Shown piece by piece: positions 25,657 to 34,684 of a stretch of 64,000 bases of DNA. This DNA is from Natronosalvus caseinilyticus (GTDB lineage: Archaea > Halobacteriota > Halobacteria > Halobacteriales > Natrialbaceae), in assembly GCF_017357105.1 (NCBI RefSeq), contig NZ_CP071596.1, positions 2,480,001-2,544,000 of the forward strand. The letters are read 5' to 3'. The notes beneath the pieces were generated by a model, which had not been told where the DNA came from, did not search any database, and was given only the letters and a program-made list of their open reading frames with translations. A program made the translations under genes and the position numbers. The first letter of the stretch is position 1, and each line of letters starts with the position of its first letter.

Positions 25657-27297
25657 TCAGTACACCGCGTCGACGATCTCCTGATCGAGTCGCTCGAACG
25701 ACTCGAGGTACTCGCGTCGCTCCTCGCGCAGGGTCTCGAGTTCGCCGTCGTAATCGTCGACGTAGTCGGCGACGCGGAACGCCTCGACGTCCATCCCGGG
25801 TACGTTCGCGGGGACGTCGAGGCCGAGTTGCTCGTCCCGGGTCCACTCGACGGTCCCTCGTGCGAGTTCGGTCAGGATCGTCACGGATTCGGTGACGCCG
25901 ACGTCCTTCGAGCTCGCGTCGGGGTAGCCGACCGTGCCCGTGTTCACGACGTAGCACTCGAGGTCGAGCGAGGCGACCAGCTCTCGCAGACGGTTCCCCT
26001 CCTCGCCTTCCGGACCGATGATGAACGGATTCGTCCCCACGACCCGGATGCGCTCGCCGGCGCGGTCGGGGTCGCCGGCGCTCGTCTCGATCGATTCGCC
26101 CAGCATGAACGCGACCGCCGCCTGTTCGTCGTCGAGTCTGGCGACCGGCGGCATCAGCGGGTTCCGGGTGATGAAGAAGAGCTGATCGACGTCCTCGAGG
26201 TCGATGTCCTCGCTGGCGCTGGGAAGTTCCGACCGACGGATGACGGCACGACCGTTCTTCGTGTATCGGTCGTCCTCGAAGTCGACCGTTCCGTCTTCGT
26301 CGACGACGACGTTCTCGAGCGCTGCGGATTCGTCGGTGACTGCGGCGTGTATTCCCGGTTGCTCGTCGGCGTCCAGGCCGTGCGTCTTCACGTAGAGGCC
26401 GCCGCCCTCGCTGCCGGCGACTGATCCATCGGGGAGGAGTGCACAGACGTCGTCCTGAACCATGACCGCCTCCTCGGGGGCCTCGAGCCAGCAGCCGTGG
26501 GCCGTGAGCGTCGATTTTCCGGTCGCGGAGAGCCCCATGAAGAGTTGGCCGACGGTCTCGAGGTCGGGGTCGGCGTCGGCGTCGGTTCCGTCCTCGCGTT
26601 CCAGGTGGTTTTCGGATTCAGCACTGTCGTCGCCTGCCGCTCGAGCCACACGAACGCGCTTGCTGCCGGCGTGCAGACCGAGGCCGCCGAGTCGTTTCGC
26701 CCTGTGCATAAACAGCCGGAGGAACGACTTCTTCGCTTCGCCGGTGTAGTCGCTGCCGACGACGGCGGTGAAGCCGTCATCGGGAAGAATACGGATCGCA
26801 GTTTCGTCGGCGTCCGGAACCTGTACCGTGACGAAGTCCGGGTCGCGACCGTCGGTCGGCTCGAACAGCATCGCCCAGGCGTGAGCGATTCGCGCGTACT
26901 CGACCGGGACGTACAGTCGGCAGCAAAACGTCGCCTCCGGGTGCGTGCCGACGAGTCGGTCGACACAGAGCATCGCGCGGTTCTCGACGGCCTCGGTCGC
27001 CCGGTCGATGACGGCGTAATCCGCCTCCCCGAAGTCGTCGTCGACGGCGTTTTTCGTCCGGTCGGCGCTCCGGGACCGGAACTTGCTCACGTAGGACGCG
27101 GAGCCGAACTCGGTCGTCGTTTCGACGGCGGCGGCGAGTTCGCGGAGTCCGGCGATCAGGTCGTCGTCGGTGCGGTGGGTCGGCGGTTCCGCGACCGACG
27201 TCGAGCGCACCGGGCCGTAGTACTGGACGTTCGAGGCGTGCTTCGGATCGGCCAGGGACTCGCGGACGTGACGCGGCTGCGTCCCGGTTTCGGACAT
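25657..27297 (-). CDS. pckA: Phosphoenolpyruvate carboxykinase, ATP-dependent type
   Basis: A 546-residue PEPCK that converts oxaloacetate and ATP to PEP, CO2 and ADP at the start of gluconeogenesis. The kinase P-loop is LFMGLSATGKSTLT, followed by the metal-binding MVQDDVCALL and GLYVKTHGL, and the RNPLMPPVARL loop, as in ATP-type enzymes. Before the P-loop there is an acidic insertion of about 25 residues (rich in Asp and Glu). The ATG at 27297 is preferred (MSETGTQ); the TATA box TACATAAAT lies about 27 bp upstream. Monocistronic, with ppc also in this window about 30 kb away. Confidence 0.94.
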   Translation of the reverse strand: MSETGTQPRHVRESLADPKHASNVQYYGPVRSTSVAEPPTHRTDDDLIAGLRELAAAVETTTEFGSASYVSKFRSRSADRTKNAVDDDFGEADYAVIDRATEAVENRAMLCVDRLVGTHPEATFCCRLYVPVEYARIAHAWAMLFEPTDGRDPDFVTVQVPDADETAIRILPDDGFTAVVGSDYTGEAKKSFLRLFMHRAKRLGGLGLHAGSKRVRVARAAGDDSAESENHLEREDGTDADADPDLETVGQLFMGLSATGKSTLTAHGCWLEAPEEAVMVQDDVCALLPDGSVAGSEGGGLYVKTHGLDADEQPGIHAAVTDESAALENVVVDEDGTVDFEDDRYTKNGRAVIRRSELPSASEDIDLEDVDQLFFITRNPLMPPVARLDDEQAAVAFMLGESIETSAGDPDRAGERIRVVGTNPFIIGPEGEEGNRLRELVASLDLECYVVNTGTVGYPDASSKDVGVTESVTILTELARGTVEWTRDEQLGLDVPANVPGMDVEAFRVADYVDDYDGELETLREERREYLESFERLDQEIVDAVY

Positions 27298-27319
27298 ACT
27301 AGGAAGAACCACCGCTCTG

Positions 27320-27330
27320 ATACATAAATC
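27320..27330 (-). promoter_or_regulatory. TATA box of pckA
   Basis: GATTTATGTAT on the minus strand, centred about 28 bp before the pckA ATG. Confidence 0.65.
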
Positions 27331-27450
27331 CGGAGGATTTGCCAGCCGGTATGCCTCCCGTTTCCACGACCCGATTCAGTAGCCCGGTTTTGCGCTCGCT
27401 GATCCCGATTACCTGGCTCATAATCCACCGAAATCCACTGTTTGAACGGT

Positions 27451-27460
27451 GATATATACT
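27451..27460 (+). promoter_or_regulatory. TATA box of the EthD/TPP-enzyme operon
   Basis: GATATATACT is a strong TATA element. It is about 100 bp before the EthD start at 27557 but 29 bp before an in-frame ATG at 27485, so either a leader of about 75 nt is transcribed or translation starts earlier. Confidence 0.6.
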
Positions 27461-27556
27461 CTAAATTTACTCGAGGTCGAAACAATGTATCTTCCACGGG
27501 TGAGCGGCCCGGACCGACAGAGCAAAGGTCGAACCCGAAGACGCCACGCACGGAAC

Positions 27557-27907
27557 ATGATCACGTTCGTCAACTTGCTGGTTCGCGACGACGACCTCAG
27601 TCACGAGGAGTTCTGTGAGCGCTGGCTGGGCGACCACACCGACCTCGCGTCTGACCTCCCCGGCCTCGAGCGGTACGTCACGTCGACGCCGACCGATCCC
27701 TCGAAGTCGGCCTACGACGGCATCGTTCGGCTGACGTTCGCCGACGGTGCGGCGATGGCCGCCGCGTTCGAGTCCGAGGTGGGCCAGGAGGTGCAGGCCG
27801 ACGCGGCGACGTTCGCCGACATGGAAGCGAGCGAGACGATGGTCGTCGAGGAGACCGTCCACGTCGCCGAGACGGCACTCCCCTCGGAGAACTCGGAGGA
27901 CGACTGA
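27557..27907 (+). CDS. EthD-domain protein
   Basis: A 116-residue dimeric alpha-beta barrel of the EthD type: MITFVNLLVRDDDLSHEEFC, then WLGDHTDLASDLPGLERYV and a C-terminal DMEASETMVVEETV strand. Family members are small oxidoreductase- or degradation-linked proteins; the reaction is not known. It ends 10 bp before an acetolactate-synthase-like gene, so the two should work in one pathway. The ATG at 27557 starts exactly at the fold. An ATG at 27485 in frame would add a basic, unfolded 24-residue lead but sits at leaderless distance from the TATA box. Confidence 0.82.
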   Translation: MITFVNLLVRDDDLSHEEFCERWLGDHTDLASDLPGLERYVTSTPTDPSKSAYDGIVRLTFADGAAMAAAFESEVGQEVQADAATFADMEASETMVVEETVHVAETALPSENSEDD

Positions 27908-27917
27908 GTCGACCACC

Positions 27918-29663
27918 ATGGACGACACGCACTCCACGCAGACGACCGCCGACCGCGTCGTCGACACGCTCGAGGCGCTCGACGTCGAGTACGTCTTCGG
28001 CTATCCTGGCGGCCGTCTCATCGAGGTGTTCGAGACCATCGGCCACCGGGACACCGACGTGACGGTCGTCCGCCCGCGCGACGAGCGCGAGGCGAGCGTC
28101 ATGGCCGAAGCCTACGGCCGAATGACCGGCTCTCCTGCCGTCCTGGCTGGACAGGGGCCCTGGATCGGCAGTCTCGGCGCCATCGGCCAGATGGAGGCCA
28201 GGCTCGGCTCCTCGCCGATGGTCGTGCTCACCGAGGCCTCCGAACGCGGCGACTACTCCACGCTCGCGCCCTACCAGCAGTCCCGTGGTGACTACGGCGG
28301 CCTCTCGCTGCCGAAGATTCTCGACGGCGTGACCAAGGAGTGGTGGTTCCCGCGCACCCCGCCGGAAACCGTCCGCACGGTCCAGCTCGCGTTCAAGCAC
28401 GCGACCGCCGGTCGGAACGGCCCCTGCGCCGTCATCTTCGACGGCTCGGCAATTACGGACGACCTACCCGGGGACGTCACGCCCGGTCTCTGGGACGACG
28501 AGACGCAGGTCAGAAACTGGGAGTCGAGACCGACGGACCGCGACGTCGAGGCCGCCGCGGACGCGCTCGCGAGTGCCGACCGACCGGTCATCCTGGCCGG
28601 TAACGGTGTCCACGCGAGCGCCGGCGGCACCGAATCCGACGAACCCGACGCCTACGACCGACTCGAGGCCGTGGCCGACGCCTACGACGCCGTCGTCGCC
28701 ACTTCCTATTTAGGTAAGTCGACGATCGCCGAGACACACGAGCGCGCGGCGGGCGTCATCGGCTCGTTCGGCCACGAGGGGGCGAACCGCGTCGTCAGCG
28801 AGGCGGACGTCCTGCTCGTCGTCGGCTGTCGGATGAACCCGATGGACACGAACTGGCAGGCCGAGTCGTTCATCCGCCCCGAGGAACAGACGATTATCCA
28901 CGCCGACGTCGACTCGCGAAACGCCGGCTGGGTCTACCCGGCCGACGTCGGCCTGATCGGCGACGCCGGCGAAACGCTCGGCACGCTGCTCGAGGCGAGC
29001 GAGGGCCGCGACGCCGAAAACGACTGGGCGCTCGAGCGAGCGGCCGAAGCGCGTGAGGACTTCCACGCTCCGGCGTGCGACGACGAATCGACGCCGATCA
29101 AACCCCAGCGAGTGTGCAAGGCGATCGAAGCAGTCGTCGACGAGGACACGGTCGTCACCGCAGACTCCGGGAACAACCGCTTCTGGCTCCTCAACTACCT
29201 CAAGACTGAGACGACGGGAAGCTACTACGGGAGTGGCGGCGTCGGCGCGATGGGCTGGGCGGCGCCCGCTGCCGTCACCGGCGCCCTCCTTGGCAAAGAC
29301 GCCATCTGCGTCGCCGGCGACGGCGGCTTCGCCATGACCATGACGGCCCTCGAGACCGCCGTGGACTGCGACGTCGCGCCGACGTTCGTCGTCCTCAACG
29401 ACACCTCGCTCGGCATGGTTCGCCAGATGGACGACGCTATTCCCGGCGCGCATTTCCACGACACGGACTTCGTTGGCGTGGCGAAGGCGCTCGGCGGCGA
29501 CGGCGTCCGGGTTACCGACCCCGCGACCCTCGAGGACGCCATCGCAGACGCGAAGGCTGCGTCGGTGCCGACGGTCGTCGACGTGCGGATCGACCCCGAC
29601 GAGGAGATGGCCGACCAGCTCTCCTCGTCCTTTTACGACGAGGTCGGCGGCCTCCACGAATAG
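27918..29663 (+). CDS. Thiamine-diphosphate-dependent enzyme, acetolactate-synthase-like
   Basis: A 581-residue TPP enzyme with the three acetolactate-synthase-type domains: N-terminal pyrimidine domain with the catalytic Glu in RDEREASVMAEAYGR, a central domain, and the C-terminal pyrophosphate domain with GDGGFAMTMTALETA through VVLNDTSLGMV (GDG...ND). These enzymes act on 2-oxo acids (acetolactate synthase, glyoxylate carboligase, sulfoacetaldehyde acetyltransferase and similar). There is no small regulatory subunit gene here and the partner is an EthD protein, so it is probably not the housekeeping IlvB. ATG at 27918 after the EthD stop. Confidence 0.85.
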   Translation: MDDTHSTQTTADRVVDTLEALDVEYVFGYPGGRLIEVFETIGHRDTDVTVVRPRDEREASVMAEAYGRMTGSPAVLAGQGPWIGSLGAIGQMEARLGSSPMVVLTEASERGDYSTLAPYQQSRGDYGGLSLPKILDGVTKEWWFPRTPPETVRTVQLAFKHATAGRNGPCAVIFDGSAITDDLPGDVTPGLWDDETQVRNWESRPTDRDVEAAADALASADRPVILAGNGVHASAGGTESDEPDAYDRLEAVADAYDAVVATSYLGKSTIAETHERAAGVIGSFGHEGANRVVSEADVLLVVGCRMNPMDTNWQAESFIRPEEQTIIHADVDSRNAGWVYPADVGLIGDAGETLGTLLEASEGRDAENDWALERAAEAREDFHAPACDDESTPIKPQRVCKAIEAVVDEDTVVTADSGNNRFWLLNYLKTETTGSYYGSGGVGAMGWAAPAAVTGALLGKDAICVAGDGGFAMTMTALETAVDCDVAPTFVVLNDTSLGMVRQMDDAIPGAHFHDTDFVGVAKALGGDGVRVTDPATLEDAIADAKAASVPTVVDVRIDPDEEMADQLSSSFYDEVGGLHE

Positions 29664-29690
29664 TTCGTCGGAACGATAGCTTCGCGAACG

Positions 29691-29698
29691 TATTTATC
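29691..29698 (+). promoter_or_regulatory. TATA box of the MOSC gene
   Basis: TATTTATC is centred about 27 bp before the ATG at 29721. Confidence 0.6.
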
Positions 29699-29720
29699 CG
29701 ATGATCACTACTCCTCGGTG

Positions 29721-30521
29721 ATGGCACACCTCGAGCGGCTCTCCGTCTACCCGATCAAGTCACTCGATCCCGTTTCCGTGGATGCGGCCCGGATCGGTAA
29801 ACACGGAGCGCTCGAGTGGGACCGACGGTACGCGATCGTCGACGAGTCGGACGCGTACGTCAACGGGAAGCGCGAGCGGGCGATCCACCGCCTGGGTACC
29901 GAGTACGACCTCGAGCGGAAGACGGTCACGATCGGCGAGCGAGGCGGTGAGGCGCGGACCTACCACCTCGACGTCGACCGGAATTCCCTCGAGTCGTGGC
30001 TCACGGACTTCTTCGGCTACCGCGTCCAGGTCGTCTGCGACGACGAGGGCGGGTTCCCGGACGACACCGACGCCTCCGGGCCGACGGTCATCAGCACGGG
30101 GACGCTCGAGGCCGTCGCCGACTGGTACGAGGGCATCGACGTCGACGAGATGCGTCGGCGGCTGCGGGCGAACCTCGAGGTCAGCGCCGACGAGGCGTTC
30201 TGGGAGGACCGCCTGTACGATCGGCCGGGTCGAGCGGTCGCGTTCGAACTCGGCGAGGCGACGCTTCTGGGAATCAACCCCTGCCAGCGCTGCGTCGTGC
30301 CGACGCGTGATCCGGACACGGGAGAAGACACCCCTGGCTTTCGCGGGACGTTCGTCGAACGCCGGGAAGCGACGCTCCCGCCGTGGTCCGGTTCGGACTG
30401 GTTCGACCACTATTTCCGACTCATGGTCAACACGAAGGTTCCCGACGACCAGTGGGAAACCACCCTTTCGGTCGGCGACGACGTGCGCGTCGGCGAATCG
30501 ACTCGAGTCCCCGGTACGTAG
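29721..30521 (+). CDS. MOSC domain protein (molybdenum cofactor sulfurase C-terminal type)
   Basis: A 266-residue protein with the N-terminal MOSC beta-barrel (LERLSVYPIKSLDPVSVDAA) and the MOSC domain with the conserved cysteines in NPCQRCVVPTRDPDTGE, as in YcbX/mARC-type enzymes that carry molybdenum cofactor and reduce N-hydroxylated compounds. The persulfide/Mo-ligand Cys is one of the two in CQRC. The ATG at 29721 lies 27 bp after a TATA box; a GTG one codon earlier is possible. Confidence 0.85.
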   Translation: MAHLERLSVYPIKSLDPVSVDAARIGKHGALEWDRRYAIVDESDAYVNGKRERAIHRLGTEYDLERKTVTIGERGGEARTYHLDVDRNSLESWLTDFFGYRVQVVCDDEGGFPDDTDASGPTVISTGTLEAVADWYEGIDVDEMRRRLRANLEVSADEAFWEDRLYDRPGRAVAFELGEATLLGINPCQRCVVPTRDPDTGEDTPGFRGTFVERREATLPPWSGSDWFDHYFRLMVNTKVPDDQWETTLSVGDDVRVGESTRVPGT

Positions 30522-30708
30522 CCGAGCGGCGGTTGCTTTCGCGCGCCCACCTGCCCGGTCGTCCGACTCGGATCGGCCGTTACCGTGCTCTCGAGGCTCT
30601 TCCGTTCGCTTCAGGGCGATTTGCCTGCTCTCGGCCGCTCGGATCACACGCTCGACCCGCGCCAGCATGTCAGAACGCTTTTCCCGTCTACGATGGAGAT
30701 TCGTGATA

Positions 30709-31677
30709 ATGTCTGCGGACACAGTACTCGTCACGGGTGGCACGGGATTCATCGGTTCGTACGTCGTCGAGGACCTGGTCGAAGCGGGTCACGACGTCGT
30801 CGTGTTCGACCTCTCGACCGATCCGCGGATCCTCGAGAAACTCGGCGTCGCCGACGACGTCGAGATTCGCCGCGGGGACGTCTCCGAGGTGACCGACGTC
30901 ATCGGCGCCGTTCGCGAGACCGGTGCGACGCACATCGTCCACCTCGCCGCGCTGCTGACGACCACCGCGCGCGAGAACCCGCGCGCGGCGATGAACGTCA
31001 ACATCGAGGGGACGAACAACGTCTTCGAGGCCGCTCGAATCCTCGACGACCAGGTCGAGCGCGTCGTCTGGGCGTCCTCGGCCGCGGTGTACGCGCCGCC
31101 GACGAACTACACGGAAAACGACGGCTGGGTCACCGAGGACGACCTCGTCTACCCCGACACGCTCTACGGAGCGACCAAGGAGTACAACGAACACCAGGCG
31201 CGGGTCTACTACGAGGACCACGGCGTCTCCCACGTCGCGCTCCGCCCGACGGTCGCCTACGGCCCCTACCGCGAGACCGGGGGCTCCGCGTTCCTGGCGA
31301 ACATCATCGAGAAGCCCGCCCTCGAGGAATCGTTCAGCGTGGAATACGGCGACCAGGTGATCGACTGGCAGTACGTCCGCGACATCGCCCAGGCGTTCCG
31401 CAAGGCGACGTTCGCCCCCGACGAGCGTCTCTCCCGTCGCGTCTACAACGTTCGCGGGACCGTGGCGACCATCCGCAAGGCCGCCGAGACGGTCGAATCT
31501 ATCGTCCCCGACGCCGACCTCGAGGTGTCTGACGAGGGCGAACTCCCGTGGACGCAGAAGCTCGACATGACTGCCGCGAAGGACGACCTGGGGTACGACC
31601 CCGAGTACGACCTCGAGACCGGGTTCCGGGAGTACATCGACGTGTTGCGGGCCGAAAACGGTCTCGAGCCCCTCTGA
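30709..31677 (+). CDS. NAD-dependent epimerase/dehydratase (extended SDR)
   Basis: A 322-residue extended SDR. The nucleotide-binding Rossmann motif is VLVTGGTGFIGSYVV (residues 6-20), the active-site pair is YGATKEYN (YxxxK) with the Ser in WASSAAVYAP, and RPTVAYGPYRETGG follows as in UDP-sugar 4-epimerases. Acidic surface patches match halophilic use. The substrate, probably a nucleotide sugar, is not certain. Start set at the ATG at 30709; a long open frame upstream runs through other genes and is rejected. The last three codons (Glu-Pro-Leu-stop) are the first copy of a 24-bp repeat array. Confidence 0.88.
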   Translation: MSADTVLVTGGTGFIGSYVVEDLVEAGHDVVVFDLSTDPRILEKLGVADDVEIRRGDVSEVTDVIGAVRETGATHIVHLAALLTTTARENPRAAMNVNIEGTNNVFEAARILDDQVERVVWASSAAVYAPPTNYTENDGWVTEDDLVYPDTLYGATKEYNEHQARVYYEDHGVSHVALRPTVAYGPYRETGGSAFLANIIEKPALEESFSVEYGDQVIDWQYVRDIAQAFRKATFAPDERLSRRVYNVRGTVATIRKAAETVESIVPDADLEVSDEGELPWTQKLDMTAAKDDLGYDPEYDLETGFREYIDVLRAENGLEPL

Positions 31678-31785
31678 TCGAGCGACCTCGAGCCCCTCTA
31701 ATCGGACGACAGCGAGCCCCTCTGATCGAGCGACCTCGAGCCCCTCTAATCGGACGACAGCGAGCCCCTCTGATCGGACGACAAC
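31666..31785. repeat. 24-bp tandem repeat, five copies, starting inside the epimerase stop region
   Basis: Five exact-period 24-bp units begin at 31666, 31690, 31714, 31738 and 31762. All begin GAGCCCCTCT; units alternate between TGATCGAGCGACCTC and TAATCGGACGACAGC endings, giving a 48-bp super-period. The first copy contains the stop codon of the epimerase gene (GAG CCC CTC TGA), so each later copy repeats the end of the gene, stop codon included. No spacers between units, so not a CRISPR. Confidence 0.88.
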
Positions 31786-31878
31786 GAGCGACGGCCTATT
31801 CGCGTTTCGCGACGCGCTGATTTTCAATTCTGGTATTTTGAGCCAAAAGGCAAAGAGGCCACCCCGTCATCCGGTCGC

Positions 31879-34458
31879 ATGGCTATCGGTCTCGATATCG
31901 GAACGGGGGCCCTCCGGTCGGCGAGAGACGACGGCTCGGAGACGGTCGTCACGAGTCAACCGGCTGCGGTGTTCCCGCTCGAGGACGGCGTGGACGGCGC
32001 AGATGTACCGGAGGAAGAACAATCGGAACTGTCGTTCGAACACGACGGAACGACGTACCTCGTCGGGACGGCGGCTCGTTCAGCCGCCCGAGCGAACGGC
32101 ACCGAACCGGTCCCGCTGTTCACGAACGGAACGCTCGAGCACGAGTGGTGCGCCCGCGGCCTCGAGACGCTCGTGGCCGCCGTCCTGCACGGATCGGACG
32201 CGGCGGAGTGCTGGTACACGACGCCGGGAACGCTCGTCGAAACGGACGGAACTTCGGCCGAGGTGCGAGAAACGGTCGCGGCCGCCGTCGCCGAGTGCGT
32301 CGACGAGGCGACGCCGATCGGCAAGGGCTTCGCCGTCGTCTACGATCAACTCGACGAGGACAACTACACGGGGCTGGGCGTCTGCATCGAGTCCCAGACG
32401 ACGAGCGTCGGCCTGTCGTACTACGGCGTCCCGGTGCTCACCTGCTCGCTCGCACGGGGGAGCGACTGGCTCGTCGAGCGCGCCGCCGCCCAGACCGATC
32501 ACGCTCCCGACCAGATCGCTTCGATCCTCGAGGGCTTCACGCTCGATCCGAGTGCGGCGACCGGCGACGTCGAGAGCGCCCTCGCACGGGCCCACGATGA
32601 ACTGGTGGCCGACCTGATCGCCCTGATACGCGCTCGAGCTGGCGACGCCGACTTCCAGCGAGGACTCAGCGTCCCCGTCGCCGTCGCCGGGGACCAGGCG
32701 GTCGTTGGAATCGAGTTCCTCCTCGGTGGCCGGTTCGACGCCGCGTCGCTCCCGTTCTCGATTCGAGGCGTTCGCCTCGCCGAGAACCCTGCCGAGAGCC
32801 CGGTCCGAGGCGCGCTCGAGGCCGCCAGAGACGGCGTCGTCGCGTACGAGGGAGTCCTCTGGGGCCACGATCACCACTCCGGCCAGTCGAACGCGGCAGT
32901 CGACGCCTCGTCGCCCTCGCCTGATGCGGAGGCGGGAGGAGGTGCGAGCGCGTCGTCCGATGGAGCCGGTACCGATGCCGATACCACGCTCTCGTTCGAC
33001 GACGCGGCCAGCCAGACCGAGCGCGCTCGAAGCGACGACGCCATCACGCAACTGTTCGAGCGCCTGGGCTCGAGAGACGACGAGATCGATGCAGTGGTCG
33101 GCGATCTCGAGGCCCTCGAGTCGTCAGTTTCGGCGATGGACTCGTCGATCTCGACGATCGATGAGACCGTCGAGGCGGTCACGACCGACGTCGAGTCGCT
33201 CGCCGACGGCCTCGAGGACGTCTCCGACACCAGCGCGACGACCGGGGACGTCGACGCGCTCGAGACCCGCCTCGAGGACGTTTCGGGTGACCTCGAGTCG
33301 ACGACCGAAGCGGTGGAGTCGACCAGTTCGGCGGTCCAGGCGCTCGCCGACGACCTCGAATCCGTCGAATCGGCAATCGACGCTCGCGCGACGCAGGCTT
33401 CGCTGACGGCCGTCGAGGACGACGTGAAATCGACGCTGGTAACGGTTCGTCGACTCGAGCAAACCGTCGAATCGGTCGCCGAGACGGCGGACGAACTCGA
33501 GGCGGACCTCTCGGCGCTCGAATCCGACACCGACGAGCAGTTCTCGGACGCGGCCCAGGATCGCGACGGACTCGCCGACAGCGTCTCGGCCCTCGAAGAG
33601 GAGGTCCACGCACTCGAGCAAGACCTGTACTCTCTCGAGGAGGCGGTCCCCTCGGACGACGCGTTCGAGACCGTCCGATCGGACGTCGATGCCGCCACCG
33701 CGGCGGCCGAGTCGGTGACGTCCGAACTCGAGCACGTCACCCAGAGAGTCGACGCCGTCGAGACCACACTGGAGGACCACGAGACGGCGATTCGCGACGT
33801 CGAGGCGGAAGTCGACGAACAGGCGGCGTCCGTTCGCGAGATGGAAGTCGTTCTCGAGGATCAGGCGACAGCACTCGAGTCCCAGTCCGACGACCTCGAG
33901 ACGACCCGAGACGCCGTCGCCGCCCTCGAAAACGAGGTATCGAGCCTCGACGACGCAGTCTCCGCGCTCGAGGCCGACGCCTCCGAACGCGACGATCGGA
34001 TCGAGACGGTCGACGAGCGCACGGTGGCTGCACTCGAGCGCGTCGAATCGATCGAGTCGTCGCTCGAGGAGCGAACGTCCACACTCGCAAACCGCCTCGC
34101 GGACGTCGAATCCTCGGTCGATTCGGGAGCCACGGTGACCGAACAGATCGACGCACTGGCCGACGAACGAGAGGGCCAGTTGGACCGATTCGAGGCCATC
34201 GAAAACCAGCAGTCGGCCCAGGCCGACCGCCTCGAGACACTCGCGTCGGCGGTCGACGACCTCGACGTGCAGTCCGAGGAATCGAAACCGACCGAGAACG
34301 CCGACCTCGTTTGGATCGTAGCCGTCGGTGGCGGCAGCGCCGGCGTCGTCGCCGGCGGAACGGTGGCGATGTCGGGTGCGACGCCAGTGGGTCTGGCGGC
34401 CGTCGTTCTCGGACTCGCTGCGCTCGCGTTCGCGTTCGTGGCGGGCGAGCGGATCTGA
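31879..34458 (+). CDS. Actin/Hsp70-fold protein fused to a long coiled coil and a C-terminal membrane anchor
   Basis: An 859-residue three-part protein. Residues 1-330 look like an actin-like ATPase: LDIGTGALRSA (phosphate-1, residues 5-15), GLGVCIESQTTSVGLSYYG (phosphate-2 region, about 164-182) and VPVAVAGDQAVVGIEFLLGG (adenosine region, about 264-284). A Ser/Ala/Gly-rich linker (335-375) leads to about 430 residues of almost unbroken heptad coiled coil, then two hydrophobic helices at the very C-terminus (about 812-856). The likely design is a filament or ATP-switch head joined to a membrane by a long stalk, in the cytoplasm or cortex. It is not a known family member that I can name. Starts at the ATG at 31879; monocistronic. 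Confidence 0.75.
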   Translation: MAIGLDIGTGALRSARDDGSETVVTSQPAAVFPLEDGVDGADVPEEEQSELSFEHDGTTYLVGTAARSAARANGTEPVPLFTNGTLEHEWCARGLETLVAAVLHGSDAAECWYTTPGTLVETDGTSAEVRETVAAAVAECVDEATPIGKGFAVVYDQLDEDNYTGLGVCIESQTTSVGLSYYGVPVLTCSLARGSDWLVERAAAQTDHAPDQIASILEGFTLDPSAATGDVESALARAHDELVADLIALIRARAGDADFQRGLSVPVAVAGDQAVVGIEFLLGGRFDAASLPFSIRGVRLAENPAESPVRGALEAARDGVVAYEGVLWGHDHHSGQSNAAVDASSPSPDAEAGGGASASSDGAGTDADTTLSFDDAASQTERARSDDAITQLFERLGSRDDEIDAVVGDLEALESSVSAMDSSISTIDETVEAVTTDVESLADGLEDVSDTSATTGDVDALETRLEDVSGDLESTTEAVESTSSAVQALADDLESVESAIDARATQASLTAVEDDVKSTLVTVRRLEQTVESVAETADELEADLSALESDTDEQFSDAAQDRDGLADSVSALEEEVHALEQDLYSLEEAVPSDDAFETVRSDVDAATAAAESVTSELEHVTQRVDAVETTLEDHETAIRDVEAEVDEQAASVREMEVVLEDQATALESQSDDLETTRDAVAALENEVSSLDDAVSALEADASERDDRIETVDERTVAALERVESIESSLEERTSTLANRLADVESSVDSGATVTEQIDALADEREGQLDRFEAIENQQSAQADRLETLASAVDDLDVQSEESKPTENADLVWIVAVGGGSAGVVAGGTVAMSGATPVGLAAVVLGLAALAFAFVAGERI

Positions 34459-34650
34459 ATTCCTTTCGTCGGTCGCTCCCCACGGACCTGATTCCACGTA
34501 CTGATCGACGACGTGCCTCTTTTGCTGCGCCGGACTCCGCCACCGGGTCGGAGGCATACGCCTGCTCGAGAACTGCCGCGCCAAGTGGAGAACCGTTCTC
34601 CTCACGCCGCCGACCCAAAATCGCCACGAGAAACGGCGACGAGGACAACG

Positions 34651-34657
34651 TTTATCC
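34651..34657 (+). promoter_or_regulatory. TATA box of acs
   Basis: CGTTTATCC at 34649-34657 is centred about 30 bp before the ATG at 34685. Confidence 0.55.
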
Positions 34658-34684
34658 CGCTCATGCCCGATGTTTGCACTAGTC

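Noticed and set aside
31666..31785. Possible small CRISPR array
   Set aside because: The 24-bp units are directly adjacent with no unique spacers, and the array includes a gene stop codon. No cas genes are in the window.
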